This document shows, piece after piece, positions 1 to 10,760 of a DNA stretch of 64,000 nt. The translations under genes and the position numbers were made by a program. A model generated the notes under the pieces. The model made no database searches, was not told the origin of the DNA, and was given only the letters and a program-made list of their open reading frames with translations. The DNA is taken from positions 248,001-312,000 of the forward strand of contig WHUX01000039.1 in the NCBI GenBank assembly GCA_015179025.1, in the 5' to 3' direction. The first letter of the stretch is position 1, and each line of letters begins with the position of its first letter. The stretch is from Terfezia claveryi (lineage: Eukaryota; Ascomycota; Pezizomycetes; Pezizales; Pezizaceae).

Positions 1-689
1 CCGCTGGAACGGCTGATTAGAAGGCGGGAAGATGTGAGAGTTATCTTTTCGAAGATTGGTGGGTTAGTGATGGGAAAGCCGGCTGAAATGTCAACGTGGC
101 CGAAAATTCGGTACAGTACGGTCGGAAAGAATTGCAGGATATTGTGGGAATTTTGGACCGGAAGGGCGGGAAAAAGTGTAGAAGAAGGTCCCTGAGTGTA
201 AAATTAGGATGAGGTGGGAGCGCTCGTCAAGCTCTATCTATGGAGGGTGGTTTGGCCCATGGGGACCTTCTGCGTCGTGAGATACATTCACAAACGTATC
301 TGCGGTTGCTCTGTACTCTGAAATGTAAACATGCCCCGATAGAATTTCCTAACTTTCCCATTGCCAAAATGATGGAAGTTGGGATTGATATTAACTAAAT
401 CCAGAATGGCTCGAGAGGTATTGTCATTTGGACTGACTGCCGAATCGTACACCCGCCCGAACTACCAATTCCAGAATTACTGAATGGTGTTCCTCCCGGC
501 TACATTGCAATAACATCGCCAGTTTCCAACGGATTTCAACGCCAATGGGCATCAACCTCGAAGCATTCAGCGCACTTCAGAGAATTTAAGTAATTGTTTA
601 GGAGTTGGAATAAAAATTATCCTGTATGTATCAGCTCCTTATGCAGGGCTCCAGGATCCGACCGGAGTGAACCTAGAGCTAATGATGAA
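1..689. other. Unassigned leading segment
   Basis: No coding frame of convincing length or familiar motif is visible here. Around 205-230 a stretch containing CTCTATCTAT resembles sequence near 20330-20360, upstream of a LINE ORF1 relic, so part of it may be 5' sequence of that family. That link rests on a short match only. Confidence 0.3.
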
Positions 690-2440
690 TAATTGTAAGC
701 CTTGAATACACAATAGAAAGGCTAAAGCAACGCAAGCAGAAGTCAGAAGCTCAACAAGAGCTGCACATTCAATGGGCAATTTTGGCATTTCAACATGAAA
801 AATACCTATCGATCCAGAAGACAGCAGAAGCCTTTGGACTAGCATATTCTATATTACGTAGGCACTTAAAATGGTGGACAATCGCACACAAAGTCGTATG
901 TGGCACAACAGTTGTGTGCGCCAGCAGAAGAGAAGGCAATTGTACGATGGATATTGAAATAAGAGGAGTAGGGATTACCTCCTCAGATTGCATATGTGAA
1001 AGAGGGTGTAGCCATATTAAAGGGTATTAAGTGGGGTGAGAGCTCAACAGTAGGAAAGAATTGGATTACTCGCTTTCTAGACCATCACAGTAGCCAGGTT
1101 AACAAGAAAAGAATTAAAGCTAGCGATCCAACAATTATTTCGAGATCACTTTAATAAGCTTTTGCACCTTAAGCAACTTTACCAAATTACCAATGCCATA
1201 ACTTACAATATGGATGAAAAGCCAAGCTAAAGTAATCTGTTTATGACATGGTTGTAGAATGACTAGCAAGCTAGCAACGGATGGAAATTGAGAGATAATT
1301 ACAGTAGTTGAAGTAATATCCGGAGAAGCGGTTGTTCTTCCACTATTGGTTATATAAAGGAGCTGGATATTATATAGGATAGTATTGATCTCTGAAGAAT
1401 CCGGAAATTGATTGTGATCAGTGGAAGTTTACTTATTAGAAGAGATAGACCAGCTCTAGTTTAGGGATGGAATGGATCATGCACTTTCATGAAACAACAA
1501 AAAAAGCAGTATAGAATGGGGCATGGCGATTGCTGATTATTGATAGTTATGGGTCTCATATTACAATTGAGTTTATTGAATTTTGCCTTAGTGTGAATAT
1601 TGTTGTTTATTGTTTGCCAGCTCACTCTATACATCTTCTTCAACCACTTGACATTGGATTATTTTCACCACTATCGAAAGCATATGGCATGTAGGTTGAC
1701 TGCCTTATTTAATTTGGCTGTGGCAGTTACCAAAGGCAACTTTCTACCTATGCTAATATCTATATGAACTGCAATATATAAGAAGAATATTCTGGGTGCA
1801 TGGCATAGAGCAGGTCTTATTCCATTCAATCCATGACGTGTCTTAAACAAATTGATACATAGACTAGCACCACCAAGAGTCCGTGCTTCTACCCCACCAC
1901 TAGAACCCCCACACCATGCAATACAGCTGATCTTCACCACTGAGTTAGACAAGCCATCCAACATCTTAAATCTAGGGATGCGGACCTTAACCAGGCAGAA
2001 CTTGTAGACCTTATCCAACAACTTCAGAATTTTGGGATCGCAACAGATAAGGATAGGAAACTGGAGGAAGGACCCTTCAGCAGTACCCAGAAGCTTGAGG
2101 CGAAGGTTGATAGGAGGGAGCTAGGAAGGTCTCGTGGTAGGGTAATGGATGGCAAGGTGCTTAAGGAGTTGTATCTTGAACGAGAAGCAGCTGAGGCAAA
2201 AAAGAAGGCACAGCAGAAAATTGCCACAAATCAATCAAGGAAACCTCTGTAGCCCAGGCCCCAGCAAACCCGCCATCAATCTGGAAAATGTAAGGTGGTT
2301 TCATTTGTTACTATTAATTCATCGGGTGGAGAAGAAAATATCAGTGGAGATGAGCTTGATGAGTGGGACAGTGATTCGGAAACTCTTTCTATTACCTCAG
2401 ATAGTTCCATTTTTTCTACCATTACCTTGGCTACTCCGGC
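690..2440 (+). pseudogene. Broken Pogo/Fot1-type DDE transposase
   Basis: This is a relic of a Tc1/mariner-superfamily (Pogo/Fot1) transposase, the enzyme that cuts and pastes its own DNA element. The conceptual product starts with a Psq-type helix-turn-helix near 760-870 (AILAFQHEKYLSIQKTAEAF). The three catalytic acidic positions remain recognisable: YNMDEK near 1204-1221, DSYGSH near 1542-1559, and LQPLDIG with its Asp at 1650-1652. A family-typical stretch (NILGAWHRAGLIPFNP) follows near 1790-1835, then a charged C-terminal tail to about 2440. At least four frame changes and several stops break the gene, so it cannot make active protein. Terminal inverted repeats were not found with confidence. 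The family call is firm; the exact ends are not. Confidence 0.85.
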
Positions 2441-2699
2441 CGCAGGGCCCCCAGGTGGCCTAGCACGGCCTCATATCCCTCCCCTACTCCGGGCCCCTCT
2501 GGGACCTTCCGCGGGCTCCGTGTAACTAGATCTCGAGCGTCTGGTAGATAGCCGATAACTTGAGCCACTTCCCCGTGATGGTCCGTATCCCCGTGAAGTA
2601 TTAAACAGTTCTACCCAGTGAGTGCGGACTAGTACACCTCCCATGATGTTCACTATTTAACAGAAAAGTTTTTAAAGTAACGCTAACATGTTACTCTCC

Positions 2700-3480
2700 T
2701 GGTGAAAGACCTAGCTTTGGTCGTCAACAACGTCCGCTAGAACTGGCCGATCTGCCAACGACATCGCACCTAATTCCCTTCTTTCAAAACTTTCTTTCCC
2801 CCTGAAGCTTGGACATAGTCAGCGGCAATCAAGTTAGAGGCACGAACCCTGAAAAGAGCAGACACTTCCTGCGTAAACCTAGCTGTCAAATGCTTGAGAC
2901 CCAGTCAGTCTACGCACTCCAGGGAGCTGTCTTTCCTGGTAGCACATCCTTTCAGCTTCGTGAACCCTAGGTAGTTATCACCACTCTCACCATTCTCCAA
3001 GCGAGCATGAAAAAGTTTTACATATGGTCAACTCCAAGCAAACTTCTGTCAGTGGAAATAGACCACCTACATTGGGATAAGACTAAAGACTCCCTGCCTG
3101 CTATTAGGTACCAGAGGCCACAACACTATTACGACATTAGGGATCACAGTGGACTCTAAACTCTCCTTTGGCCAACACATTCTATACCGCACCAACAAGG
3201 CAAAGAAAGCCTTCGATGTTATGGCCAGGCTAGGAAACAACTGCACTCCCGCTACAGAGGTGCAGTCCGCCAAATCTACACGGGGGGCAGAACCATGGTC
3301 CAGAGCCTCCACTACCCCAGACCCCTTCAACTGGGTTCGAGTACCAGGCCCCTCGACCGGAGCTTACCATGGCGGCTTGTATATCAAGCTAGGGTGAATT
3401 GCCATTTGCCAATATTGAACCGCTACAAATCACGCTTCAAGACATGCCAGCCTCCTTCGCATCTCGCGTAATTCGTAACG
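2700..3480 (+). pseudogene. LINE reverse-transcriptase C-terminal relic
   Basis: A short piece of a non-LTR retrotransposon ORF2. The phrase LGITVDSKLSFGQH near 3136-3180 and the following KAKKAFDVMARLGN are typical of the region just C-terminal to the reverse-transcriptase palm in Tad1-type elements. The better-preserved LINE at 40160-40340 has the matching phrase LGITIASDFLWKSH. Downstream, IYTGGR near 3279 matches the usual RIYTGCIRS-like segment. No YxDD box is visible and frames shift repeatedly. The bases from 2440 to 2990 hold no recognisable gene. Confidence 0.6.
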
Positions 3481-3483
3481 GTA

Positions 3484-4060
3484 ATAGTAAGATCCTATCC
3501 CACCAAGCGCCAGGACCCCTACACCTTCAGAATCAATGATCTCATGATCTCATCACCTCCGCCTTTTACATAGCTATAGGAATAGGAATAGCAACAGGCG
3601 AGCGGAGAGATCCAAGTGTCCACTGAAGGAAGGTACGAACAGAGCGAGTTGGTCACTGGAGAGAGGAATGTGAAGAGAAGAAGATTTTCGTATACACAGT
3701 AAGTGCATGTATTGTATTGTGTGAAGTGATGACTTAGTTGTCTCGAACAAGTAGGAATATGAACGAGATATATATACATGTATAAGCGTACATCTAAAGG
3801 AGAAAGAGAAGGAGAAGCACATGTCCGTTGCAAGCCGTATAGCTAGGCGAAGCCACGATATGAGTGCGAGCAAGGTATGAAGCACGCAATATGATGTGCA
3901 AGCCGCTGCGAGCCGTATGGCTAGGCAGGAAGCATACATATGATATGCAAGCCGAAGAAGACTGCATGTGGTATAGGAAGCAAGGCATGGGCGGAATGAA
4001 CGGAATGTACTGCATTCATTGCCACAGATATCTCAGATGCCAGCAAATTTAAGCATAGGT
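3484..4060. other. Non-coding stretch with short degenerate repeats
   Basis: No gene recognised. At 3828-3960 a phrase of the type GCAAGCCG..TATGGCTAGGC recurs two to three times, spaced about 75 bp apart with GAAGCA..CATATGA-like spacers. It looks like an eroded minisatellite. Overlapping open frames on both strands here appear to be artefacts of the repeat. Confidence 0.35.
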
Positions 4061-4079
4061 AACTTCAACCTCCGCGCCA

Positions 4080-4240
4080 TATACAACTGTATCAAACAGC
4101 AGGACGAGCGCTTGGTAGGATCTCAACAACCAGAGCACCCACAGACAAGAGGATAGCACCACGAGATAGCCCTCGCTGTCCACATCAAGAATATCTACAC
4201 AGACCTCGGGGGAACAACTATCGCGACCCTTTCCCCCTCT
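4080..4240 (+). repeat. Dispersed LINE 5' leader repeat, copy 1
   Basis: About 120 bp around the phrase CAGGACGAGCGCTTGGTAGG closely matches 49595-49715. Both copies end in AATATCTACACAGACCTCGGGG. Because this copy sits just upstream of a LINE ORF1 relic on the same strand, it is most simply the 5' untranslated leader of that LINE family. Confidence 0.6.
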
Positions 4241-4400
4241 TCTGAAGCTTTTCGTCTCTTCCTCGATCTTCTTCTTCCTCGCTCTCACTGAAATCTCTCT
4301 CACGGGCATTGGTCCACGATTCCGCGAGAGCACTCACACCAAGTCGGCACCACCAATCAGGGAAATTATAACTCCCACACCAAACCACAGCCAATCGACG

Positions 4401-5613
4401 ATGCCGTACAGGGAAAAGAGAAAGAACAATCCGGAAAAGATAGATCAAGTACATCCACCATACAAGACTCGGCTGCCAGTCACCGGGCATCCACAGCCCC
4501 CTCACCTACAGTTGGCAATAGCCACCACTCCTGTTCCCATTCAGCCACCAGCCCCCACACCGGCACCACCCCTCCAAATCATCCAAGTCCACCCAGACCA
4601 CGCGGCACGGATAATGAAAGCCACCATTGCTAACTACGACGACTGTAATAGCGACATCGACGACATCGAGTCAGATCACAACGAGATCACCAAGCCAGCA
4701 AGCAACAACCAAGCCAGCAAGCAACAACGATGACGAGGAGTCAACCGAAAGTTACGGGAGCGACACCGAGTCAATTGCAGACGACACTAACAACGAGAAC
4801 CCGATACCCGTAAGTTACAGTAATGATGGTCTAATGCTTTACAGGGAAGTTTGGAATGCCATGGCCGAGTTGAGAGCAGCCATGGGCCCCCCAGGCCGAG
4901 ACATTGATGAATTTGACTTCATTATCAGGATGTTTGGTAGGCAGTATCAACGAATTCACAATGTCAACGCATCTGTTCCCGACTCCCTCGAGATGGTCGA
5001 TAAGGGTGCATCAAGACATTGGGAAGTCCTAATTTCCTCCCATATACAAGCCCTGCCACTGCCACTACCACCAACTCCCGTAACAGATACAAGCACACAG
5101 ACTACACCCCTGACCCCGGCACAGAAGCCGATGACTAATATTGTTGACCTCCACCAATATGGACCACCCAGTACCCACATACGCAGAGGCAGCGACAGGA
5201 TCAGTCAAGAAGCAGGCGGTCAAATCAAGGGAAAAGACAGCACCACCCCCGAAGTCCCAGGAAAGGTAAGGGGAGGCTAGCATCACCTCCGGAAATCCCT
5301 AATAGGTCGAGCACCACTCCACAGGCAAACTTACGAGCTCCATCCCCCCCCCCCAACACTAGCAAGAACCCTGGTCCTCCACGCAGCACCAACAAGATTC
5401 CAGCCAAGCCAGATGCGACGCTGGATCGAGGAGGACAACAAATTAACCGGAGCCCAAATCGTAGGAATTCGCTGGTTGACGCAAGAGCATAGGAGAGCCG
5501 GGAAGCTGGCGTCGTCACTGGTCATCTACATGAAAGAGAAGATCAACTTTGACCAGGGGCTCAGTATGGGAAGGAGATTCTTCCGCACCACAGTATATGA
5601 TTGGAGCAGATGA
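4401..5613 (+). pseudogene. Tad1-type LINE ORF1 (gag-like) relic
   Basis: Three open segments in near-continuous order form a degraded LINE ORF1, the nucleic-acid-binding protein of a non-LTR retrotransposon. The N-terminus is basic and Pro-rich (4401-4733). The middle segment (4627-5280) is acidic and then carries GPPGRDIDEFDF. The end (5413-5613) has IRWLTQEHRRAGKLASSLVI and the final RTTVYDW, a pattern recalled from Tad1-type ORF1 C-termini. A frameshift near 4680, a stop at 5278 and a C-run at 5346-5356 break it. Residues KTR.PVT and IDE.DF recur in the opposite-strand relic at 19300-20255, confirming a repeated family. Assignment to ORF1 rather than an LTR gag rests on the C-terminal motif and the LINE tail that follows. 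Confidence 0.65.
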
Positions 5614-5639
5614 GAGAGATGAGATCCCCCTACCATCAC

Positions 5640-5860
5640 TTATATTGAGTCCTCGGTTTTCCACCTGCCAGAATTTTTGGATTGAGTGGTTTTTAATTTC
5701 CTACCAGCGCTTATATTAGTTTCCCACCTGCGATTGTTGAGGATTGTTTTTCTACTGGCACGTACGTCTGGGGTTTCGGGTTTCCCACCAGTGAGGATAT
5801 TTTGTCTTTTTCCACCTGCGAGTCTCTTCTTATTTTTCCACCTGCGAGAGGGTTTCTTCC
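5640..5860 (+). repeat. Degenerate minisatellite upstream of LINE tail
   Basis: A phrase close to TTTCCACCTGCGAG recurs about seven times (near 5658, 5698, 5719, 5780, 5810 and 5837), irregularly spaced by roughly 20-50 bp. It lies between the end of ORF1 and the LINE 3' tail, where ORF2 would be expected, so ORF2 has been lost. Confidence 0.55.
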
Positions 5861-5864
5861 GGGG

Positions 5865-6073
5865 CTCCAGTCAGGGCCCTCGGTCTCATACGGCACTGCC
5901 GGTTAATGACAGCATGGGAGTATCCCAATTCATGAGTCTCCTATCGTTTTGTGTACTTATCGCGTCGACTTGGCAGATTAACTTGCCCTGTCCTGAATCC
6001 ACTCGGGTTTGCGGATTGCTCCTCATGGCCCCCCCGATGGGGCCGCATAGGAGTAGTATTTTAAAAAAAAACA
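5865..6073 (+). mobile_element. LINE-A 3' tail with poly(A)
   Basis: This is one of at least eleven copies of a conserved tail of about 200 nt. The shared landmarks are CAGTCAGGGCCCTCGG, a GACAGCATGGGAG block, CAGATTAACTTGCC, ATCCACTCGGGTTT, the hairpin GGCCCC-CCCGAT-GGGGCC at 6028-6045, and a terminal A-run at 6062-6070. It is the 3' untranslated end of the Tad1-type LINE that is fully coding-linked at 39300-41928. Confidence 0.8.
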
Positions 6074-6119
6074 GCTGCTAGAACCCTCTAACCCCCATTC
6101 ATCCAACAACGGCATCTGG

Positions 6120-6615
6120 ACGGCTGAAAAGGAGGTCTGTTAGACGAAGAGTGGCTGGGCTTTTTCACAGATGGCACCAGTCGGTGGACACACAGCAACC
6201 GCCGTTTACTCGCAGGACCGGCTTAACAATCCCGTTACATCAGGCGGATCTTGAGTCCGAAAGGAGGCTACAGTATTAGACGCCGAAAGAAAAGCGATTG
6301 CCCTCGCTCTTCGGAGCCATCAGGCCACAGACATGGTCGCACATCTTTTACAAGCCATGGAAATTAGAGTCTTAGACCACATGATACATCCATCTCTTGG
6401 GTTGATGCTTAAATAGGCATTCCTGGGAATGAGATAGTAGACCAAGAAGCAGCCCTCCAGTCCACGATTGGTCAAATCTCCCGCGGAACCGGGATGATTA
6501 CCGAAGGAGGGATTTGATAGCTCTCCAAAGCGTGCAGGAACGAATCTCGCACAGAACCAGGGTTTGGGATTAGAAGACGGGCCGCGCTTTCTGCCTACAC
6601 GCCGACCGCCGACCC
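6120..6615 (+). pseudogene. LINE RNase H domain relic
   Basis: Degraded ribonuclease H domain of a second LINE copy. Recognisable fragments in order are LDAERKAIALAL near 6277-6312, IPGNEIVDQEAALQS near 6420-6465, TGMITEGGI, and ALSAYT near 6582. These match the RNase H and linker of the better LINE at 40800-41340 (GNEKADWIA, TITEGGL, LSAYTW). Multiple stops and frame changes are present, and no poly(A) or target-site duplication was found. Confidence 0.55.
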
Positions 6616-7538
6616 CTAAGCTCCTTGCTCCATTTTATAGCAAAAACAAACCCCAGCAGTTGTCGGTTCGGTGACACCAGCACACAGTAGATTGTATTCT
6701 CTACCCGTAGTTCAATGAGAAAAGAGCCCCGATGGTTCACAACGGATTGAAGAATTGGATAGACCCGTTTGGGTCTAGGAAGAGGAGGACGGAGACATTT
6801 GGGATGCGGTGGAGTCGTTTTTTACTTTCTTATACAGATGTCTTGCCGGAAGGGCAGGCGGTGATTGATTTGATTTAATGCGGAACTTCCCTTTGATACT
6901 ATTTTCTGCTCTTCAAACTTGAGTGCAACTTTTGCTTCATTTCATGCGAAACCTCTTCTGTTCGTTATGCGAGTGTTATGACATCTGTTTTCAAAGGACA
7001 CCTCCCGTGGTCGCCCTAGCGTATCCCGCAACCGGTACATAAGTAATAATCCCCTGCCGTATCTGCTGGAGGAAGAGGCTCCAGAAAAGACTGTAAAATT
7101 CAATAACAGAGATTGATAACCTAGAGCGTCTACCCGTTTCTCCACCACTGAGAATTTTCTTAAGATTTTCTGATCCCATAAGGAGCGTAATAAAAGAAGG
7201 CTTGCCAAGCAACAGTGCTCCAACCAATCGGGGCAAGTGTCACTTCCTATTGTGGTAGTGACCAGGGGCGGCTGTCAACCAAAGAAGGAATTTCCAACAA
7301 CAGACTGCTGTCCACAGAATAGGAAGATTTTCTGGGATGCTGTTTGTCCCCGAATGAGGTGACTTCCCCGGATATATCTTTACTAGTCTGGTTTATCTTT
7401 ACCATATGTGGGAGTATAAGCGCGACAATTGCACTTATGCGAAAAATACAAATATAATAGTCACAAAACAGTAGCCTGACATTTCGATTTGCGTTTGCAG
7501 GAATTGTAGGATATTGTCACCATGTAGCTTTGAAATAT
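6616..7538. other. Unassigned stretch
   Basis: I recognise no gene, RNA or repeat here. Short overlapping antisense frames at 6942-7236 have no familiar motif and look like chance frames. Confidence 0.3.
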
Positions 7539-7551
7539 ATGAAGCGCTAGT
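7539..7551. repeat. Target-site duplication of LINE-B, left copy
   Basis: The 13 bp ATGAAGCGCTAGT occur here and again, identical, at 8363-8375, directly flanking the LINE fragment. Perfect identity implies a fairly recent insertion. Confidence 0.85.
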
Positions 7552-8362
7552 TTTTTTTTTTTTTTTTAAGTCTATACGTCGATTCGACCTAAAGTCATGC
7601 GACGGTCCCGTTCCCTCATCTTAGAAGACTCGGTACACTCACGGAACAACGAGTTAAGATATCTTCCACCTCCACGTACTCCTCAGCCTTCTCCTAGAAA
7701 AGTCCTCAACCTTCAACCTCTCTACCTTAGGGATTAGAGATTCAACCGAGTGAAAAACTCCTCCATCCTGTCCACCAAGTAATCTCCGTCCTCCCTCTTC
7801 TCCCTCCGTCCCCACACTTCCTTATCATCGGTCTGTTCCCATGAGCTCCACCTTCTTCCCAGCCATTCACCAGCTGGGCAAACCAGCTGGGCAAACCAGA
7901 GCGACGTGTGAGCCCGTCTCCAGCTGGAAACAATCTGCGCATGTTGGATCTTCATAGTTATCCAAAGTGTACCTCCACCACCCCAGCCTTCCTTTACCTG
8001 TCCGACACTGGGTATAGTTCAGAAGGGCTTTCCTATTCCATTTGAGTACCCTTCCCATCCCCGTCCCTCTGACTTCCCTCTCTGCTTTCCTCCTTCTGGT
8101 CCACGCTTGCTTCAAGCCTCCTTCCGTAACCAAGGTGTAGCAAGACTCTTTATCAGCTCCTCTTTTTGCCCTCCTATCTGCCTTCTCATTTCCATAGACT
8201 CCTATATGAGCCTTTACCCACCCTAGAGTCACCGCATACGGTCCCAATGCCTCTTGTCTTTTCTTAATATCTTCCACCACCTGTTTTAGATGTCTTGTCC
8301 TCGCTTTCCCTCATCTTCCTGCTGCCCTCACTGCTGAAATATCTGCCTGTGAATCTGAGAGG
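7552..8362 (-). mobile_element. 5'-truncated LINE-B insertion
   Basis: An 811-bp non-LTR retrotransposon fragment on the minus strand, ending in a poly(A) tract (T-run 7551-7567 on the plus strand) and bounded by a perfect 13-bp target-site duplication. It retains the C-terminal part of ORF2. An RNase H core has the SDSQADISA acidic strand near 8330-8365 and GWVKAHIGVYGNEKADRRA with its His and Asp. A C-terminal zinc knuckle-like CADCFQLETGSHVALVC (Cx2Cx7Hx4C) follows. 5' truncation is the usual result of incomplete target-primed reverse transcription. Its tail differs from LINE-A, so it is a second family; other copies are at 10253-10568 and 61098-61185. Confidence 0.85.
7867..8280 (-). pseudogene. 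RNase H and zinc-knuckle end of LINE-B ORF2
   Basis: A 137-residue open frame inside the truncated LINE. Residues about 20-45 give the WVKAHIGVYGNEKADRRA motif of LINE-borne RNase H, whose His and Asp help remove the RNA strand of the cDNA hybrid. Residues about 112-130 give the Cx2Cx7Hx4C knuckle. The frame opens upstream into the SDSQADI strand without a start codon. A frameshift near 7870 separates it from the final, probably authentic C-terminus (EEFFTRLNL near 7734). It cannot be expressed as a full ORF2 because the reverse transcriptase is missing. Confidence 0.8.
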
Positions 8363-8375
8363 ATGAAGCGCTAGT
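8363..8375. repeat. Target-site duplication of LINE-B, right copy
   Basis: Second copy of ATGAAGCGCTAGT, identical to 7539-7551. Confidence 0.85.
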
Positions 8376-9050
8376 AATACACCATAATATGTGATCTAAG
8401 TGCTATGCGGCGTTACCTTTATAAGTGTGATATATAGTAAGACAATAACCAATAATTCGCTAATTTGAAAGCCTTCTAAGGTTTGAATATTAGATGCATC
8501 AAAGTATCTGGTAGCCGCTGCAGCTCTCGTTTTGGATAATGTTGATTTAAAAATGCATATAGGTTAATAGATCATGTCGATAAGGGGAAACAAGTCAATA
8601 GAGTCTATAATGATATTGATACGATATTGACAAGGAAAGTTTAGGGTGACCGGATAGCGAACAGCAAAAATCTCAATTGATGTTGTTGCTTATAGCACTG
8701 AATCCTCTTGCGAGGCTCTGGGCATGAGACTACACTGAATCATTAGTTCAAGAGCTTTAGCATTTTCTCTAAATTTTACTTCAGAGCTGTTCACAATCTT
8801 GCAGGCTTGGAATCTTGAATAATACTTTCGCATTCAGGATCTCCATTACTAGAGTTGTAAGGTAGTGGGTATGGCATATTTGAATCAATATGAGTTTGTC
8901 AACTTGAAAAGCAAACCTTGCATAGCAGCCCTGCTCAGGGTACTGTGCATACGTCAACATTGCCAGCTCACTATAAAGAATCCCAGGCAAACAAGAACAA
9001 ATATAAGCCAACGTTACTTATTGTAGGATTGAAGGATCCCGGGACTACCT
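8376..9050. other. Unassigned AT-rich stretch
   Basis: No coding frame, RNA or repeat that I can recognise. The 76-residue antisense frame at 8781-9011 has no known motif. Confidence 0.3.
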
Positions 9051-9910
9051 GTGCAGGAGCGCCAGGGGTGTTCTGACCCGTGCAACAATGGCCAATTGAT
9101 CAGATTGCTTATCCGTGCAACCAGGCTATACCGTCCTTGGCTAATGGAGCGGAAATGTTAACGGGTTAGAATAGGGCCAGCCCTTCTTAGGATTACCTTA
9201 TAGAAATACTTGTCCCACAAGACATGGCACACTTGGCACGCACACAAGAATGTTTAGAAAAGCAACCAGCAACACCTCCTGCTCGAACGTTCCCTCAATC
9301 CTTCTCAATATACTTACCCCTCTCAACTCACTGCTCAACCCCACCCTCAGCCCCTCTCCAACCCTGTTCTACTGCATTCCCAACCAATACGCTTGCTCCA
9401 ATATCTCCCCTTTTGGTTTCACAGCTGCGTCCAGTCGATGGGGTTTGTATACTTTTTCGCAGAGTAGGTGTACTCCCCCCTTCATTGCTCGAATTTACAC
9501 TTAATAACTTCATGAAAACCAGAAGTCCTCAATTTTGACCCATATCAATAATGGGTTCGTGTTGATTCCCCTATAAAAACACTTGAGAAAGCAACCAGAA
9601 CAACTATACCCTCCATGCTCTTCAACTATGTCGCTGTCAACAAACTTCTGAACTCCACACTCAATACTCCTCAAACATGCCACTCTCAAGTAACTGCTCA
9701 ATCGCATGCTCGACCTCTCTTAACCACCCCCTAATTCTTCTGCATTCGCAACCAAGATTCTGGCCCAATACCTCCTGCTTGTGGTTTCATACCCGTTTCA
9801 GTCGACAGGCTTTAAAGCCTGCTTCCTAAAGTAGGTGGGCTGCCCCCCCCCCCTTGGTCGAATTTACAACTAAGAACCTCCTGAAAACTAGAAATCCTCA
9901 ATTCAACTGG
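9051..9910 (+). repeat. Upstream unit of the SRA-RING family, plus-strand copy
   Basis: This block precedes the plus-strand SRA cluster and recurs, inverted, at 28130-28870 ahead of the minus-strand cluster. It contains two related direct repeats of about 350 bp (9185-9540 and 9560-9905). Each opens near a CTTATAGAAATACTTG-like phrase and closes with ACCAGAAGTCCTCAATT or ACTAGAAATCCTCAATT. A shared GCAACAATGGCCAATTGA phrase marks 9085-9100. A further, more eroded copy is at 21310-21545. No open frame is conserved between copies, so it is probably promoter or leader sequence of the amplified unit. Confidence 0.65.
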
Positions 9911-10252
9911 CACCGTCGAGTTATTTTTAATAATCCGTTACTCGCACTAAAGTTATTCCCACGTACGGCGAGACACCGCATCCCCAGAGAAGACCGGCGT
10001 TAAGCTGTCCCCAAACGAACTTGCCGTCCAAAGGCAAATATCGTGCTACAATATCAGGGACCTCTTGTGGACTTGCCCAACTGGCACTGTCCAATTTGTT
10101 ATTGAATCATTCATTACTCACATTCAAGTTATTCTAACCTACGACGAGGCACAGCATCGACCAAAGCAAGCCCGGCATATCGTCTCTCCATGGCAGGAAT
10201 TATCTGGAAGCCCAAAAGGGTTTCCAATCTATTGTGCTCTCTGGGGGTTATA
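9911..10252 (+). pseudogene. SRA-RING gene, N-terminal part (interrupted)
   Basis: Start of a broken SRA (YDG) domain gene. The sequence around 10140-10250 matches the minus-strand copy at 26150-26330. That copy, read through, gives MAGISG..KGFP and SIVLTGDYKDDVDEWDTF, aligning with the first strands of the UHRF1 SRA domain (VAGIHG, LVLAGGYEDD). Here coding continuity is lost through small indels, and a LINE-B tail breaks it at 10252/10569. The repeated phrase ATTACTCGCA.TCAAGTTATTC near 9950 and 10110 shows an internal duplication of the leader, also present three times in the minus copy. Confidence 0.7.
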
Positions 10253-10568
10253 AGATTTTTTTTTTTTTTTTGAAGTCTATACGTCTATGGAGCCTAAGGC
10301 TATGAGACGATCTCGTTCCCTAATCTTAAAAGACTCGCTACACCCACGAAACAACGGGCTGCATAAACGCCCTACCTCCCGAACCAAAGAAAAGCAGAAA
10401 TACCCCACCCTCCCCCGGCACGCCCCCTAACCGGCCTCTCCACCAAAGTTAAACATCCACCGCCACGCCCTTAACCGGCCCTCCCCTTCCTTTCCAATGC
10501 CCTCCCCTCCCCATGAGGCCTCTAAGGTCACGTGCTGATTTCCGGACCGGGTCAGGAAATCCTGGTCA
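10253..10568 (-). mobile_element. LINE-B tail inserted in the SRA gene
   Basis: A 316-bp, heavily 5'-truncated LINE-B tail on the minus strand; its poly(A) is the T-run at 10256-10271. It is flanked by GGTTATAAG at 10245-10253 and 10570-10578, the likely target-site duplication. The uninterrupted relative at 26170-26210 reads GGGGATTACAAGGATGATG across the site, which proves the insertion. The first 110 nt match the LINE-B tail at 7568-7680; the remainder is C-rich and of uncertain origin. Confidence 0.8.
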
Positions 10569-10760
10569 GGTTATAAGGATGATGTGGATGAAGGGGATAC
10601 CTTTGTTTATCCCGGCTAGAGCAGGCCGAGGAAACAAGAAGACTGGCGCACGTGTCGCCGAAGTCCAATCGTTGGACCAGACGTTGGACAAATTGGCCAT
10701 GACCATGTTCCCGGAGCTCACCGATCTCAGCAAACTGGACAAAGTCTAAGCCTGTCGGGG
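10569..10760 (+). pseudogene. SRA domain, middle part after LINE insertion
   Basis: The reading continues from the interrupted N-terminal part: an Asp-rich turn (eroded to RMMWMKGIPLF), then GARVAEVQSLDQTLDKLAMTMFPELTDLSKLDK. The segment from QS.DQTLDK aligns with UHRF1 SRA (QSCDQKLTNTNRALALNCF). It closes in a stop after LDKV and passes directly into the tandem array. Confidence 0.7.
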
